Below are positions 41,782-51,523 of a stretch of 64,000 nt of DNA, piece after piece. The notes below the pieces were generated by a model, which searched no databases, was not told the origin of the DNA, and saw only the letters and a list, made by a program, of their open reading frames with translations. Source of the stretch: Lepidostoma basale (lineage: Eukaryota; Arthropoda; Insecta; Trichoptera; Lepidostomatidae); NCBI GenBank assembly GCA_022606425.2, contig JAHDVF020001220.1:1054001-1118000 (forward strand), given 5' to 3'. The position numbers and the translations under genes were made by a program. Every line of letters starts with the position of its first letter. Position 1 is the stretch's first letter.

Positions 41782-42070
41782 GGACGATAGCAGGCAAGGC
41801 ACTGAGAGATCGCGTGAGGAACACTAGAATAAGAGTTGAGGATATTTTAAGATGGAGTAGAAGTATGGAGCATGAAGTATGATAATGTTAAAAAAATTGA
41901 CATCACCAGACTCCCCTATATTGCACTCATTAATCATGGTACTCATGGTACTCATCCTCACGGAAGACCTCCTAAAATATGGATGGACAGCTGGGAGTCT
42001 ACCTCACAGGAGGAGAAACCTCTGGAGAACATACCACATAGGTCTACAATAAGAAAGAAGAAGAAGAAAC
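41782..42070 (+). mobile_element. RTE family C, 3' end (C9)
   Basis: TIAGKALRDRVRNTRIRVED-type start with deletions, DITRLPYIALINHGTHGTHP, HGRPPKIWMDSWESTSQEEK, ENIPHRSTIRKKKKK. It ends in AAGAAAGAAGAAGAAGAAAC. Confidence 0.85.
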
Positions 42071-42081
42071 TAAAATATATT

Positions 42082-42250
42082 TAGTAGAAATGAGATCTCT
42101 TTGTCGAATGTAGCGGGCATGTCAAATGTAAATATAATAAGTGAATTAAGTGCGAAAGAAAGTGTTATGAACAAATTAATTAAAGGGTCATTTAGATGAT
42201 TAGGACGCATAGAAATAATGCTACAACAACGAAGAGAAGAGGTCCATTTT
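42082..42250 (+). mobile_element. RTE family A fragment (A13)
   Basis: AGAAATGAGATCTCTTTGTC, AATGTAAATATAATAAGTGA, GTTATGAACAAATTAATTAA: the EMRSLRRMCG to MNKIMKGS region, decayed. It directly follows copy C9. Confidence 0.75.
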
Positions 42251-42339
42251 CCGAAATTAGAAGCCAAAACACAGTTTTGGCTTCTAACTTACATAATAAT
42301 AATTATTGACATAATTGTCTTAATCTTCTTTCTGTATAT

Positions 42340-42835
42340 CAGTTTATCAGTTTATCAGTTTATTTCATTTCATCAATAGACATTACAAAATTAATTTTTA
42401 AGGCATCTATTGAGAACAGGTAAAATAATATATTGTTAAAATAATAATATACTACCAGAAACGCATGAGAGATGGTTGAACATTAGGAAGACAGGATACC
42501 CTCCAGAATTAAGAGTATTTGCCTTCTGAACGTACTTTCACTGATATGAAAGACGTCGATTTCCGAGGAGACCGCGTTCAGCAGATTGATTGCTCTTCCC
42601 ACCGGTGTCACCAGAGCCAGGTTGGTTCTAGCGGCGGATAGGTAAAACAATCTATGCTGGCGCTGTCGGAGATATCTGTCGGGAACAAAAAGACCTACAC
42701 CCTCCAGCACGGCTGAGTTTTCAAAATATCCCCTAATAAGCCTAAAGAAATGGGTTATGAGAAACCCGTCTCTTCGAAGCTGCAGAGAATTAGACCCCAA
42801 CATTCCCAAAAGAAACGCTGTGGGATAGAGCCATG
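42340..42835 (-). mobile_element. LINE family M, C-terminal region (M2)
   Basis: Minus strand: GMLGSNSLQLRRDGFLITHF, FRLIRGYFENSAVLEGVGLF, RQRQHRLFYLSAARTNLALV, TPVGRAINLLNAVSSEIDVF, RRQILLILEGILSS, stop. The C-terminal layout R..Y...R......P..R....N...IDVF resembles the tail of Jockey/R1-group LINE proteins. The 3' end carries a 9-bp repeat, ATCAGTTTATCAGTTTATCA. Confidence 0.82.
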
Positions 42836-42899
42836 GATAGCTATGGATAGAGCCATGGATATCTTGCTATCTATTCAGATACGATATCAATGTTGGTTC

Positions 42900-42995
42900 T
42901 GTGATGAGAGGTGATCTAGAAAACTGACGTTTTAATTCGTATTAATTATTTAATAAAGAGTTTTACATCATTAATCAATAAACAATAAATTTATA
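42900..42995 (+). mobile_element. Hairpin repeat F, solitary right arm
   Basis: TCTAGAAAACTGACGTTTTA, ATTCGTATTAATTATTTAAT and GAGTTTTACATCATTAATCA. Confidence 0.6.
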
Positions 42996-42999
42996 TTTA

Positions 43000-43370
43000 T
43001 AATTTTTGTTATTTACAAACCAAAACATTACAGCGCTTCAACGAGACGAACAGTTGTCATTCACTCTGGTTGAAGCATTTTTGTTAAACTCACATTTCCG
43101 AGGCTGATAGCGTGGGACGTTGAAAAAGCCTAAAATAGAACTTGTATAAAATATTCACAGGGCAGGCGGAATCTCTGTTTGAGATTGTTCCAAATCCGTT
43201 GGCGGTTCGCAATGTTTAACCTTATTTCATTTCATATTAACACTATTTCGTATAACATATTCCGGGGTAGAAATGTAAACTGTTAAAATATAAAACACTA
43301 TTTATGTTAACACAATTTTCTTTTTCCTTGGTACATTATTTTATTTATTTTAAGTTGAAAATTTTTGAGT
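43000..43370. other. No feature recognised
   Basis: AT-rich, nothing supportable. Confidence 0.4.
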
Positions 43371-43374
43371 TAAT

Positions 43375-43535
43375 ACTTTTGAGTTGAACCTAATGATGTT
43401 AACATCGGTTTACGAAACAACTATTGTGAAAAATTAAAATAATAAAATATTGAAATACCAAAAACATCGTTTTATATTTGAACAGTTTAAAATGTCGAAG
43501 TATCGTAGTGTTTTGGCCAAAACGAAGTAATCAAA
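43375..43535. mobile_element. Hairpin repeat H with hammerhead-like arm
   Basis: Plus strand: CTAATGA (43390-43396; G5 replaced by A), GTTAAC/GTTTAC stem (43398-43403, 43408-43413; 5 of 6), GAAA (43414-43417). The cleavage triplet is lost. The complement of GGCCAAAACACTACGATACT at about 43490-43515 is the other terminus of repeat H. Confidence 0.5.
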
Positions 43536-43825
43536 AATGCTTTGAACAATAAAAAATAACTTATTTTGCAAAAAAATTGCAAAATATGTCTTTTCAAAAG
43601 TATGTTCTTTCACAATTACAATTTTAATTTTTCATAATCATTATATAATATTATTGTACACTATTATTTATTAGTTCTTACTGATAAAAAGTAATTATTA
43701 GTACTTAAAGCAATTAGTCCAGGTTAATTTTTTTTAAATTTCGTAGGAAGCACTTAATGTGACATTATTAAATAAAATAAAAATACGCTTTTAGTAATTT
43801 GTATTAACACCACTTTATTTGGTTA

Positions 43826-43865
43826 CACCAACCGGTTTTGCTTCCGCCGGAGCTTCGTCAGGGTG
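43826..43865 (-). ncRNA. Hammerhead-like ribozyme, near-intact
   Basis: Minus strand. Helix I CACC/GGTG, 4 perfect pairs (plus 43862-43865 and 43826-43829). Core CTGACGA exact (complement of 43855-43861). Helix II GCTCC/GGAAGC, 5 pairs with one bulge. AAAA where GAAA is expected (G12 to A). Helix III C-CG-G, triplet GTT, an allowed NUH. One core change, so it is probably inactive unless restored. Confidence 0.62.
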
Positions 43866-43984
43866 AGAGATTAAACTGGTCAGTTTTTTATTCATTTAAA
43901 TGTATTTCCTTTATATTGTATCGATTTGTTAAATGTGTATTTTATTAGTCTTTCTTTGTCTATTTTTTTATTATTATAATTAAA

Positions 43985-44110
43985 TATTTTTTAACAACTG
44001 AAGATGGAGGAGGTATCTACCGAAACATGTCGTGATTTTTAATATTTTGTGGACTAGGTACAACGCTATTTTTCGATTTCCAGAGTATTTTTCAATGGAA
44101 TTTCATTGTA
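43985..44110 (+). mobile_element. Repeat J (J1)
   Basis: It shares AATATTTTGTGGA, a TTTCCAGAGTATT-like stretch and GTATTAATGCCCT with J2. It carries the intact-core hammerhead described in the next entry. Confidence 0.55.
43993..44036 (+). ncRNA. Hammerhead-like ribozyme with intact catalytic core
   Basis: Core CTGAAGA (43998-44004), GAAA (44022-44025), helix III C-AT-G, triplet GTC (44029-44031): every conserved core position matches the hammerhead consensus. Helix II GGAGG/CTACC (44006-44010, 44017-44021) has one A-A mismatch and one G-T pair. Helix I AACAA/GTGAT has only three of five pairs, the weakest point. Confidence 0.6.
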
Positions 44111-44202
44111 TTAATGCCCTGTCTTTCAAAAAATTAATACAAATTGTATTTTAAAAAATTCTCGTTAATTGGATTAAAATTTCGTAATATTATCTCGAAA
44201 AT

Positions 44203-44458
44203 AAACCGCAATATCTGCAAGGTGGGAGATATTTTCAGATGGGGCAGATAACGCAAAAGATACTGGCAACCGCACGTACGAGTACAGAGAATAAATCCCT
44301 CTGGAATCCCACACGTTGTGATGCATCAGATTCCTGTTGGTTACCGTCCCCCTGGAAGACCACCAAAAGAATGTAGGTATAGCTGGGAGTCAAATTCCCA
44401 AAAGAGGCCAACCCGACTATAGAAACAGACCAAGGGACTAAAATGAGAAGAAGATGAA
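44203..44458 (+). mobile_element. RTE family C, decayed 3' end (C10)
   Basis: NICKVGDIFRWG, the HVVMHQIPVGYRPPGRPPKE block, then NRPRD. The end is GAGAAGAAGATGAA. Confidence 0.75.
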
Positions 44459-44593
44459 TAGAATAACACTCGGGTGTAGCGAGGATTTAAATAATGGCGT
44501 AAATTTTCACGGTTGATAACACTATGTATTTTTTTAGATCTATCCGTGTAACTTGTTTTCCTCTATCGACGCATACATAACCCATCACTTACA

Positions 44594-45185
44594 TACGAGG
44601 TATGTTCAAAAATTATCGCGAATTTTGAATTTCCGCGGGTTACATATATTCGATTTTCGATTTTTTTGTGGCGTTATGTTGGTACTTATGTCTCTCACTT
44701 ATGTCGACAAGTTCGGCCATTTTGAATATTCAATTAATTTTTGAGAGCTGCTTTGCTTGCACGTGTTTTGGTTCGTCTTCGATTTTTAATCATCTTCGAT
44801 TATATCAAATTTTTGAGTGAAAAACAAAATTAATTGGGCGGACGTATTCCAAATGTTGACTGTGGCATATGGTGAAGCTACCTTGGACCGAAGCAACGTT
44901 TATCGGTCGTACAAAATGTTCTCAGAGGGCTGAGGAGATGTTAACGACGAAAAGCGTGCCGGACGCCCGAGCACGTTAACAACAGATGAAAACATTGATG
45001 AAGTGAAAAACATAGTATTGGCCAATCGTCGAATCACCGCTAGAGTAGTTACTGAGGACTTAAACATATCGCTTGGCTCGTGCCATTCGATTTTTACCAA
45101 TGATTTGGGCATGAAACGGGTCGCCGCGAAATTTGTATCAAAATTGCTCAATTTTTACAATTTTTGCTTGTGCGGTAAAAGATAA
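44594..45185 (+). mobile_element. mariner transposon, 5' half (Mar1)
   Basis: TA (44594-44595) then CGAGGTATGTTCAAAAATTA, a mariner terminal repeat. Coding from about 44835: NWADVFQMLTVAYGEATLDR, SNVYRSYKMFSEG, an in-frame TGA where Arg is expected, GDVNDEKRAGRPSTLTTDEN, VKNIVLANRRITARVVTEDL, NISLGSCHSIFTNDLGMKRV, AAKFVSKLLNF. These are the two N-terminal HTH motifs of a mariner transposase. The D,D,D catalytic half and the 3' terminal repeat are absent. It is a different mariner type from Mar2, whose terminal repeat differs. Confidence 0.88.
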
Positions 45186-45324
45186 AGACTGCAAGTATCT
45201 GAATATGAACGTTAATGAGGAAGACTAATTACACGAATGTACCCCAGATTCCAAAAACATGATAGATATGCGTTGCTAATGATTTTTTGAGCTTTCTTGG
45301 TTCTTCATATTACATGAAAGTAAA

Positions 45325-45430
45325 TGTAAATATTTTGGCTCCATCTTCCATCAACCCATCGGTACACGTGTCCAGCCCATTGCCACTTCATGCTCGTAAT
45401 GTGTATCCCTAAATCGGTGACCCTGTATAT
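45325..45430 (-). mobile_element. RTE family L fragment
   Basis: Minus strand: VTDLGIHITSMKWQWAGHVY, RWVDGRWSQNIYI, matching LKWRCAGHICRRTDGRWGRR of copy L2. Confidence 0.75.
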
Positions 45431-45439
45431 GTATCTATA

Positions 45440-45895
45440 ATGATTTAATTATCATTAAACTACATTTTAAACGCTATGCTTTATTTAATACTGAAATAAT
45501 TTGGGAAAATTGTAATCAATTTATTGGAAGTGATTAAAGTTCAATTCAGTTACACAATAGAAATGCATAATGAAATATGCGCTTAAACCCTGTAGTTAAA
45601 TGTTTATTACATTTTAGCATTAATTTTGCTCAAATGGTTCCAAAAAGCGTTTCACACATTAACGATTTTCGCAATTACAGTTTAAACTAGTTTTCAGTAG
45701 CGCGTGCTCATACTGCGTTTGAAAAATTTATCGAACACCTTTTATGCAGAGAATTAATCATTTGCTAAACGAATTTCAATGTAAAAGCAAGCGTTAGATC
45801 AATCTACTATGTGGAAAATATATTAAATTAAGTATTTTCCCTAAAACAGGTGACAACCTCGTCAAATATTGATAAACAAGTTCATTTAATAAATA
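45440..45895. other. No feature recognised
   Basis: AT-rich, nothing supportable. Confidence 0.4.
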
Positions 45896-45897
45896 CT

Positions 45898-45962
45898 TAA
45901 CCAGCATCACGCCGTCTCTCCAGAGGGTTAGGCAGAAAGAATAGACTGCCACACTGTTCAAG
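45898..45962 (-). mobile_element. RTE family A terminal fragment (A11)
   Basis: AACCAGCATCACGCCGTCTC, AGAAAGAATAGACTGCCACA: the final AYP..ETA region inverted. Confidence 0.7.
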
Positions 45963-46165
45963 ATTAAACTTGAAGATTTAATGTATTATAATTTATATGA
46001 ATTACATGTTTCTCCTATCTAAGCTATTATCAACGCGTTGTTGTTTTTATATAAGAGTTAAATGAAAGAATACGATAATAAAGATAGTTTACGTGGATAC
46101 GTTTTAGAAAAAAATCAAGCGATTAACCCTATAATATAGAAAACGGTTACCTGGAATTATTAAAA

Positions 46166-46505
46166 TTGTTACGCATCTCCTGGACTGACATGGTTAGCAA
46201 CACAAACGTTATCTATAGAGCCAGAGTTGACAGAGAGTTGCTGAGCAACATCAAAGTCCGTAAGGTGTCCTACTTCGGCCATGTTCTGAGAGGCGAAACT
46301 TACGCACTATTAAATCTGATCTTGGAGGGTAAGATTGAGGGTCGACGAGGTGTTGGGAGAAGGCGGGTTTCCTGGCTGAGGAACATCCAAGAGTGGACGG
46401 GGCTAAGGACTGTGGGTAAGCTGTTCCGAGCTTCCCAGGACGGGGAGGCCTACTCAAAGGTGATAGTCAACGTTGGGGAGACCTGACAGGACACGGAAAG
46501 AAGAA
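46166..46505 (+). mobile_element. RTE family B, open C-terminal frame (B3)
   Basis: MLRISWTDMVSNTNVIYRAR, VDRELLSNIKVRKVSYFGHV, LRGETYALLNLILEGKIEGR, RGVGRRRVSWLRNIQEWTGL, LFRASQDGEAYSKVIVNVGE, stop (46484-46486). No internal stop over 106 codons. The 5' end is cut at MLRISW. Confidence 0.9.
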
Positions 46506-46689
46506 TACAATATTTTTATACGTGAAAAATATTAATGCCGTTACATAAATTTATTTTAAACACTGAAACACTTTTATGAAACAACAACGCGTTTGATTTT
46601 GGATACATTTGATAATACTTAATATATCATTCAAGTAAATCTAGAAAAAATACTTTTCCATTTGTATTAATCAAAAGTTTTATATAAAA

Positions 46690-46930
46690 AATTTAAATAG
46701 TCCATTGTTTTAGGAGAAACACTATGATCCTTCAACATTATTAACTGTTGAAATATTAGAATTTATTGAACCACGTTTTTTTATATATATTTCGCGACAG
46801 CTGTTTCTTTTACCTATGTTGACATCATCAACATAGATTATTTCAACATTGGTTGACGAAACAGCTGTCGCGAAATATAAAAAGCATAATAAAAAAAATG
46901 TGATACCATAAGAGCGTTTTATACTTTCAC
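46690..46930. mobile_element. Hairpin repeat H, both arms
   Basis: Start AGTCCATTGTTTTAGGAGAA. Minus-strand arm: TTGATGA (complement of 46825-46831), decayed stem, GAAA (complement of 46804-46807), CAGCTG, TC, GCGAAATATAT. Plus-strand arm (46842-46880): CAACATTGGTTGACGAAACA, GCTGTCGCGAAATATAAA, with its heptamer decayed. The two arms are inverted around ATCATCAACATAGATTATTT. Confidence 0.65.
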
Positions 46931-46939
46931 AGTTAAAAC

Positions 46940-47390
46940 TAATTTAAAACCCTCGATTGATACCAAAACCAGAATAAATAAACCACAAAAAATATTAAAT
47001 CAACCCCTAGTATAATCTAAATATTTAAACCGGATTAAATTCGGGGTAATTCGCTAATTGAAAAAACAAACCAATTGAGTTCCAAAGAAATGTTCACAAG
47101 GATTCCGTTACCCTTTTTACCAGCTCGCTCAGTGTAAATACAGCCTTTGCAAGGGGTGGCATGTCCTAATAATATTGACTGGGTCGCAATTAGCGCTCGG
47201 AAACAGTGAACATCCACTGCGTCGGTCGACTGCACAAAGGTGCCATTGTCAATAAACACTCGACACAAATTTCAGGTATTTCGGGCTCATGGTTTCGCGT
47301 CGCTAGTTACAAAAAAACTTTTTATTGTATTATAAATAAAAAGTATATTTACTATTAATTGCGTAGATTTTCAATGTAGGTAGCAATGTG
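46940..47390. other. No feature recognised
   Basis: Slightly GC-richer at 47030-47280, with a 77-codon minus-strand frame that I cannot match to any family. It may be unique sequence. Confidence 0.4.
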
Positions 47391-47394
47391 TTTT

Positions 47395-47478
47395 TGGGAA
47401 CTTCCGGAAAATCCGTCTCCATCTTCAGGGACTATAGACTTTAACGATCTCCGAAACGTCGGTCTAGAATGACGAGTT
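47395..47478. repeat. Hairpin repeat P remnant
   Basis: The minus-strand CCCTGAAGATGGAGACGG portion and a plus-strand AACGATCTCCGAAACGTCGG, TC portion face each other. Both come from repeat P, but in inverted order relative to one hammerhead. Confidence 0.5.
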
Positions 47479-47499
47479 TAGTATTGTAAATACTAACTT

Positions 47500-47730
47500 T
47501 GATAATTAATACGAATGAAAACGTCTGTATTCTAGAAGTTTAATTATATTTTAAGTAAATGACCTTAAACAGGCGAAATGTCTCATTCCTATAAAACATA
47601 ATAAAACTTCTAGAAAACAGACATTTTCATTCGTATTGATTATTGAATATGGAGTTTTACATTTATTATATTATATTATAGTTTACCGAAATGTCATATT
47701 TCGCCTTTCTAAAGCATTATCAAATGAAGT
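47500..47730. mobile_element. Hairpin repeat F (F9)
   Basis: ATTAATACGAATGAAAACGT start, AACAGGCGAAATGTCTCATT, AAAACAGACATTTTCATTCG, then a second arm with GTCATATTTCGCC at about 47695. Confidence 0.6.
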
Positions 47731-47959
47731 GAAAATCAGCAAGTTGATGCTTTTATACACGAGAATAAAATAGAAAATATCAGAATACGGAAATTAAGAA
47801 AATTAGTGTGGTTCAGTATATTGCTGATAATAATAAAGGGATAAACCCTAGAAGATTTTTTTTACTATGTATAGTATACTTAATGGCGTTATATAAATCA
47901 GAAAGATACTTGAGTATTTCTTCTTCATTTGCCATCATTCTATGGATTCACATTTTGAA

Positions 47960-48145
47960 TAACTTTTTGGAAACTTTGTATTATCACAACACTTTTTTGC
48001 ACTTTTCACAAACATGTTTCGGGACACAAACTTCCCTTCCTTAGTGAATTAATTTTAAGATGAGGTTATAATTCATACACTGAAAAAGGGAAGTTGGTGT
48101 TCCGGAACATGATTGTGAAAAGTGCAAAAATGTGTTGTGATAATA
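47960..48145. mobile_element. Hairpin repeat I, inverted arms with two hammerhead-like cores
   Basis: Arms: ATCACAACACTTTTTTGCAC (left) and GTGCAAAAATGTGTTGTGAT (right). Minus core: CTAAGGA (complement of 48038-48044), GGGA/TCCC helix II, GAAAC-AT-GTT. Plus core: CTGAAAA (48080-48086), GGGA/TTCC-type stem, GGAA, TACA/TGTG helix I (48076-48079, 48114-48117). Combining arms gives CTGA-GA, GAAA and GTT. Confidence 0.65.
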
Positions 48146-48239
48146 CAATGTTTCCAAAAGGTTATTCAGATACTTAAGTGTTCAAAATAAAGCATTTCGG
48201 ATGTTTTTTAAATTATTTAAGAAATATTATGTTCATGAT

Positions 48240-49115
48240 TTAGCATATTAATAATGATTCAATCAGATTGATTTACATGTATTAATGATTCCAACTGATT
48301 ATTAAAAATAATTAATGATCCTAACTTATTGATTCAAATGTATTAATGATTCTCACTGAATTATTCGATTTTTTAAATTAATAATGATTCTAACTACTGA
48401 TGGATTCAAATTTAATTATGATTCTAACCGATTTATTCAAATTTATTATTGATTCCAACGGAAATAATTCAAATTTGTTAATGATTGTAACGGAATTAAT
48501 TCAAATGTATAATTGATTCTAACTTATTGATTTAAAAAATGTAATTCTAACGGATTCAAATTTAATAATGATTCTAACTAGTTGATTCAAATGTATTAAT
48601 GATTAGAACTAATTAATTCAAATTAATCAATGATTCTGAGTGATGTATTAAAATATATAAATGATTCTTTAAAATTTATGAACGATTTTAACGTAATTAA
48701 TTCAGATTTATAAAAGATTCTAACTGATAAATTCAGATTTATTTGTGATTCTAAGTAGTCGATTCAAATTTTATTATAATTCTAACTAATCACAGAATTC
48801 AGAGCTTTTACCACTCTGCAACGACCTTCGTGGCAGAGTGGTAAAAGTTCTGACTTCCATACCAAAGGTCCCGGGTTCTATTCCTGGCGATGGCAGTGTG
48901 ATTGTCACACTGTCTTTGGTCTGATGTAGATAGGCTACATATCACATGTCACGAGAATCAATATAATAGCTAAAAAAAAACATTGTATACAGTAATGGGG
49001 TTCAAACAACCTGTTGTATACATAAAAATACAAATAAAAATAAAAAACAAAATAATAAAATAATTAATGATTCTAACTGATAAATTCAAATTAATTAATG
49101 ATTCTAATGACTCTG
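48240..49115 (+). repeat. About 31-bp AT minisatellite, split by a SINE
   Basis: Units of the form AATGATTCTAACTGATTnAT plus TCAAATTTATT repeat about 17 times to 48795, stop for a SINE (48803-49060), and resume at 49065-49115. Units differ by many substitutions. Confidence 0.8.
48803..49060 (+). mobile_element. tRNA-derived SINE with fold-back head (S4)
   Basis: Box A TGGCAGAGTGG (48831-48841), box B GGTTCTATTCC (48874-48884), GTGTGATTGTCACACTGTCT body, tail of A-rich repeats. A stretch of the body (AATTCACGTGACAATA in S2) is deleted. At 48803-48819 the inverted sequence of the box A region (AGCTTTTACCACTCTGC) precedes the head. Confidence 0.88.
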
Positions 49116-49119
49116 CTAT

Positions 49120-49580
49120 ATATTTCCATAAAATATCTATGAATGCTTATTACACGAGTTAGTGAGAAGTCAATTGTGGAAACCGCCTCGACACACATTT
49201 GAAACGATCGATGCAGAAAGAGCACAATGCCAGCAAAAGATGCCAAGTATTATTGCTGAGCTCTGCTACCTATTCAGCTTTCAGGTGTTTCACCACCGGA
49301 TGTGAATCGATTTTCAGACCAAGGGGTCGGCTAAAAATAAAGCATCAACGGGGTCAGGATACATCAAAAGCCCTACCGCCCTGTACTGCCAGAGTAACTT
49401 ACCTGCGAAGTACAGGAGTATTGCAAAATATTTATCACTTTTTATTTTTTGTATTTTTATTTTACAATTCATGTATTGATTAAATAGCAATGTTATACAT
49501 AAAAAAATTTAACTGTTTAAATATAAAACGCTGTTTATTATATCACAATTATTTTTTATATTTTTATTGACATTACAACA
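49120..49580. other. No feature recognised
   Basis: A GC-richer stretch at 49230-49420 holds a 94-codon plus-strand frame with no motif I know. Confidence 0.4.
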
Positions 49581-49581
49581 A

Positions 49582-49725
49582 CGAACCATCACGCCGTTTC
49601 CCCGTAGGGGTAGACAGAGAGAATGGACTGCCACACTACTATATCCAGGCACACATATCTAGATTCCTCCACATTCATACAGCGAGTCATACACGCACGT
49701 CGATTCTTCCGACTTGAAATCCCAG
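49582..49725 (-). mobile_element. RTE family A terminal fragment (A12)
   Basis: AACCATCACGCCGTTTCCCC, GAATGGACTGCCACACTACT, ACACGCACGTCGATTCTTCC: last ~45 codons of family A, inverted. Confidence 0.78.
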
Positions 49726-49729
49726 CATA

Positions 49730-50183
49730 AACATCGTTACTTAAAAAAGAAAATTTTTAATTGATTTAAGAGAATCTCTTAATATTTATATACATTTAAT
49801 GTCACAAAAGCAAATCCAAAACCATTATACAATAAATTTATCAATTGTTTCAAGTGAATATTTTTTTAACTACCCTATGTTTCAATGGTTGGGGATGAAA
49901 CAAATCCAACGGAAGGGTAACACAAGGGCTATTAAAAATTAAATGAAGCATTATACATAAATGACATACGTTTATTTATTATATGCGTATTTTGTTGCAA
50001 CAATAAACAATTGTTTGTTTAAACTCAAAGAAAAATAATCGGATTTTCATTCAGTACTCAAACATCAAAGCTCTATAGAAATGCTTATAATTACAATGTA
50101 TTGTAAAATATATAAAGAAGAAAGTATTTTTCTTAGAAAACGTTTTAATATAAAAATAAGAATGTTTTAATTTGTTTGATCTT
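49730..50183. other. No feature recognised
   Basis: AT-rich, nothing supportable. Confidence 0.4.
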
Positions 50184-50184
50184 A

Positions 50185-50335
50185 AAACACATTTCTTAGT
50201 TTTCCTCGTTTTTTTATCCATTTACATCGTTAAAATAATTCTTCATTTACCATTATTTCTTAATTCATAAATTCGACTTGTCCAAACTTTCATCATAACA
50301 CATTTATTATTTTGTTCATTCACTTATAATATTCA
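50185..50335 (-). mobile_element. RTE family A fragment, decayed (A15)
   Basis: TTTCCTCGTTTTTTTATCCA, TTACATCGTTAAAATAATTC and TTATTATTTTGTTCATTCAC follow the order of the family A RGRPRK to MNKIMKGS region inverted. Confidence 0.6.
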
Positions 50336-50374
50336 TCCAATACCTCAATTTTGGAAGACCAAAACTGGGGATGG

Positions 50375-50655
50375 ATGGATGGTATGGAGGGGTGTTACAA
50401 ATTGGAGAATCGGCGGCGGCCTTCCTTTGTAATTCTTGTATTCTCCATGCGGTCCACGTGGTCTCTCCAAAAGCGCCTTCTGCTTCTTCCACGTCTCACT
50501 ATGTCTTGAATACCACAGGCAGACTTATCGTTTCATTTCTGATCCGATCTCTGAGGGTTTTGCCTGCGATGGAGCGTAGGGTTCGCATTTCTGCTTCTTT
50601 AAGAAGGTTCTTATTGGTATCGGCTCTAACCTCTATTCCATACGTCATTGTTGTT
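50375..50655 (-). mobile_element. RTE family C, 3' part (C11)
   Basis: Minus strand: TYGIEVRADTNKNLLKEAEM, RTLRSIAGKTLRDRIRNETI, then VVFKT-type decay, and ETTWTAWRIQELQRRPPPI. It sits head-to-head with a plus-strand terminal fragment. Confidence 0.82.
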
Positions 50656-50663
50656 ATAATACT

Positions 50664-50800
50664 CAGAGATAACCAGGAAGGGCATCGAAGAGATGGAGGA
50701 ATGCCTGAATTTTATCATCCCAGGACAGCTTACCTTCATAAACAGGTCATTAACAGGTAAACTAGGAAGAAGGAGAGGGAAGTTGAAGAAGACTTATTAT
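50664..50800 (+). mobile_element. RTE family C terminal fragment (C12)
   Basis: GGAAGGGCATCGAAGAGATG encodes the GHPPKRWRE-like end; AACAGGTAAACTAGGAAGAA, GAAGAAGAC form the tail. Confidence 0.6.
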
Positions 50801-50901
50801 ATTTTTATTTGATACTGTACCGTATACAGTATTAACATACGTTCATCTGAGAGATCTTGATTTAACTACTTTTATCCTTATTTTATCAATCAATCTAATA
50901 C

Positions 50902-51523
50902 TTAACCCAAGAACCCTACACTGTCGGGCGTATACAGTGTTCCTACACAGGGTTAATAGGGTACCCCAAAACTAAATAGTCCATAAATTATATAAATAAA
51001 AGCCGTTTAAGAAAATTATTGCTTTATTTCTATTTATTAATATAGAGATAACAAATCAGCTTTATAAATTTGATAATAAGACATCAATTTGAGCATTTGT
51101 GGCACACTTTGACTTGGTGTTCCAAGCAAATTGAAATTTCACACTTAGTGCACCGAGTCTTGCTTTTACGATCTCTGTTTCTTGGTCAGAAACCTCAACG
51201 CATGTGTCAGTGACGTTCACACCTAGAAGGATCGATAGGTATAGTTTTTTTAAGAATCGCCGAAATACTTTATTTTATATCACTCCTCTTGTATGTAGAA
51301 AATACTCACGTCGTTACTACACTGGGGTACTCCAGCACCCAATGACACACGTGCACACGTCTATACCGTCCGGCTGTCGCCGCGTCACTCACTAATTCGT
51401 AGCGCGTGACCTCAAGGCAAAATACGCGGGAAGTCAAAGTTGTGCATTATAAACCAGCGAAGTAAATTTAAAAACAAAACATTCTGGGGTGCCCCACCAC
51501 CGCTTGTAAGGTTCTAGGGATAA
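50902..51523 (-). mobile_element. Internally deleted piggyBac transposon
   Basis: TTAA at 50902-50905 then CCCAAGAACCCTACACTGTC. At the other end GTAAGGTTCTAGGG (to 51519) precedes ATAA, a mutated TTAA. The ends share the pattern CCCnAGAACCnTAC inverted. The minus strand at about 51165-51070 encodes RNRDRKSKTRCTKCEISICL and EHQVKVCHKCSN, stop: a Cys-rich C-terminal domain (C-x2-C ... C-x2-C) as in piggyBac transposases. The catalytic DDD domain is gone, leaving about 614 bp. The non-coding left part retains a shared CCAGTGTAGTAACGACGTGA stretch. Confidence 0.78.

Noticed and set aside
47035..47268. Host exon or small gene
   Set aside because: A 77-codon minus-strand frame without known motif, splice signals or start context; not supportable.
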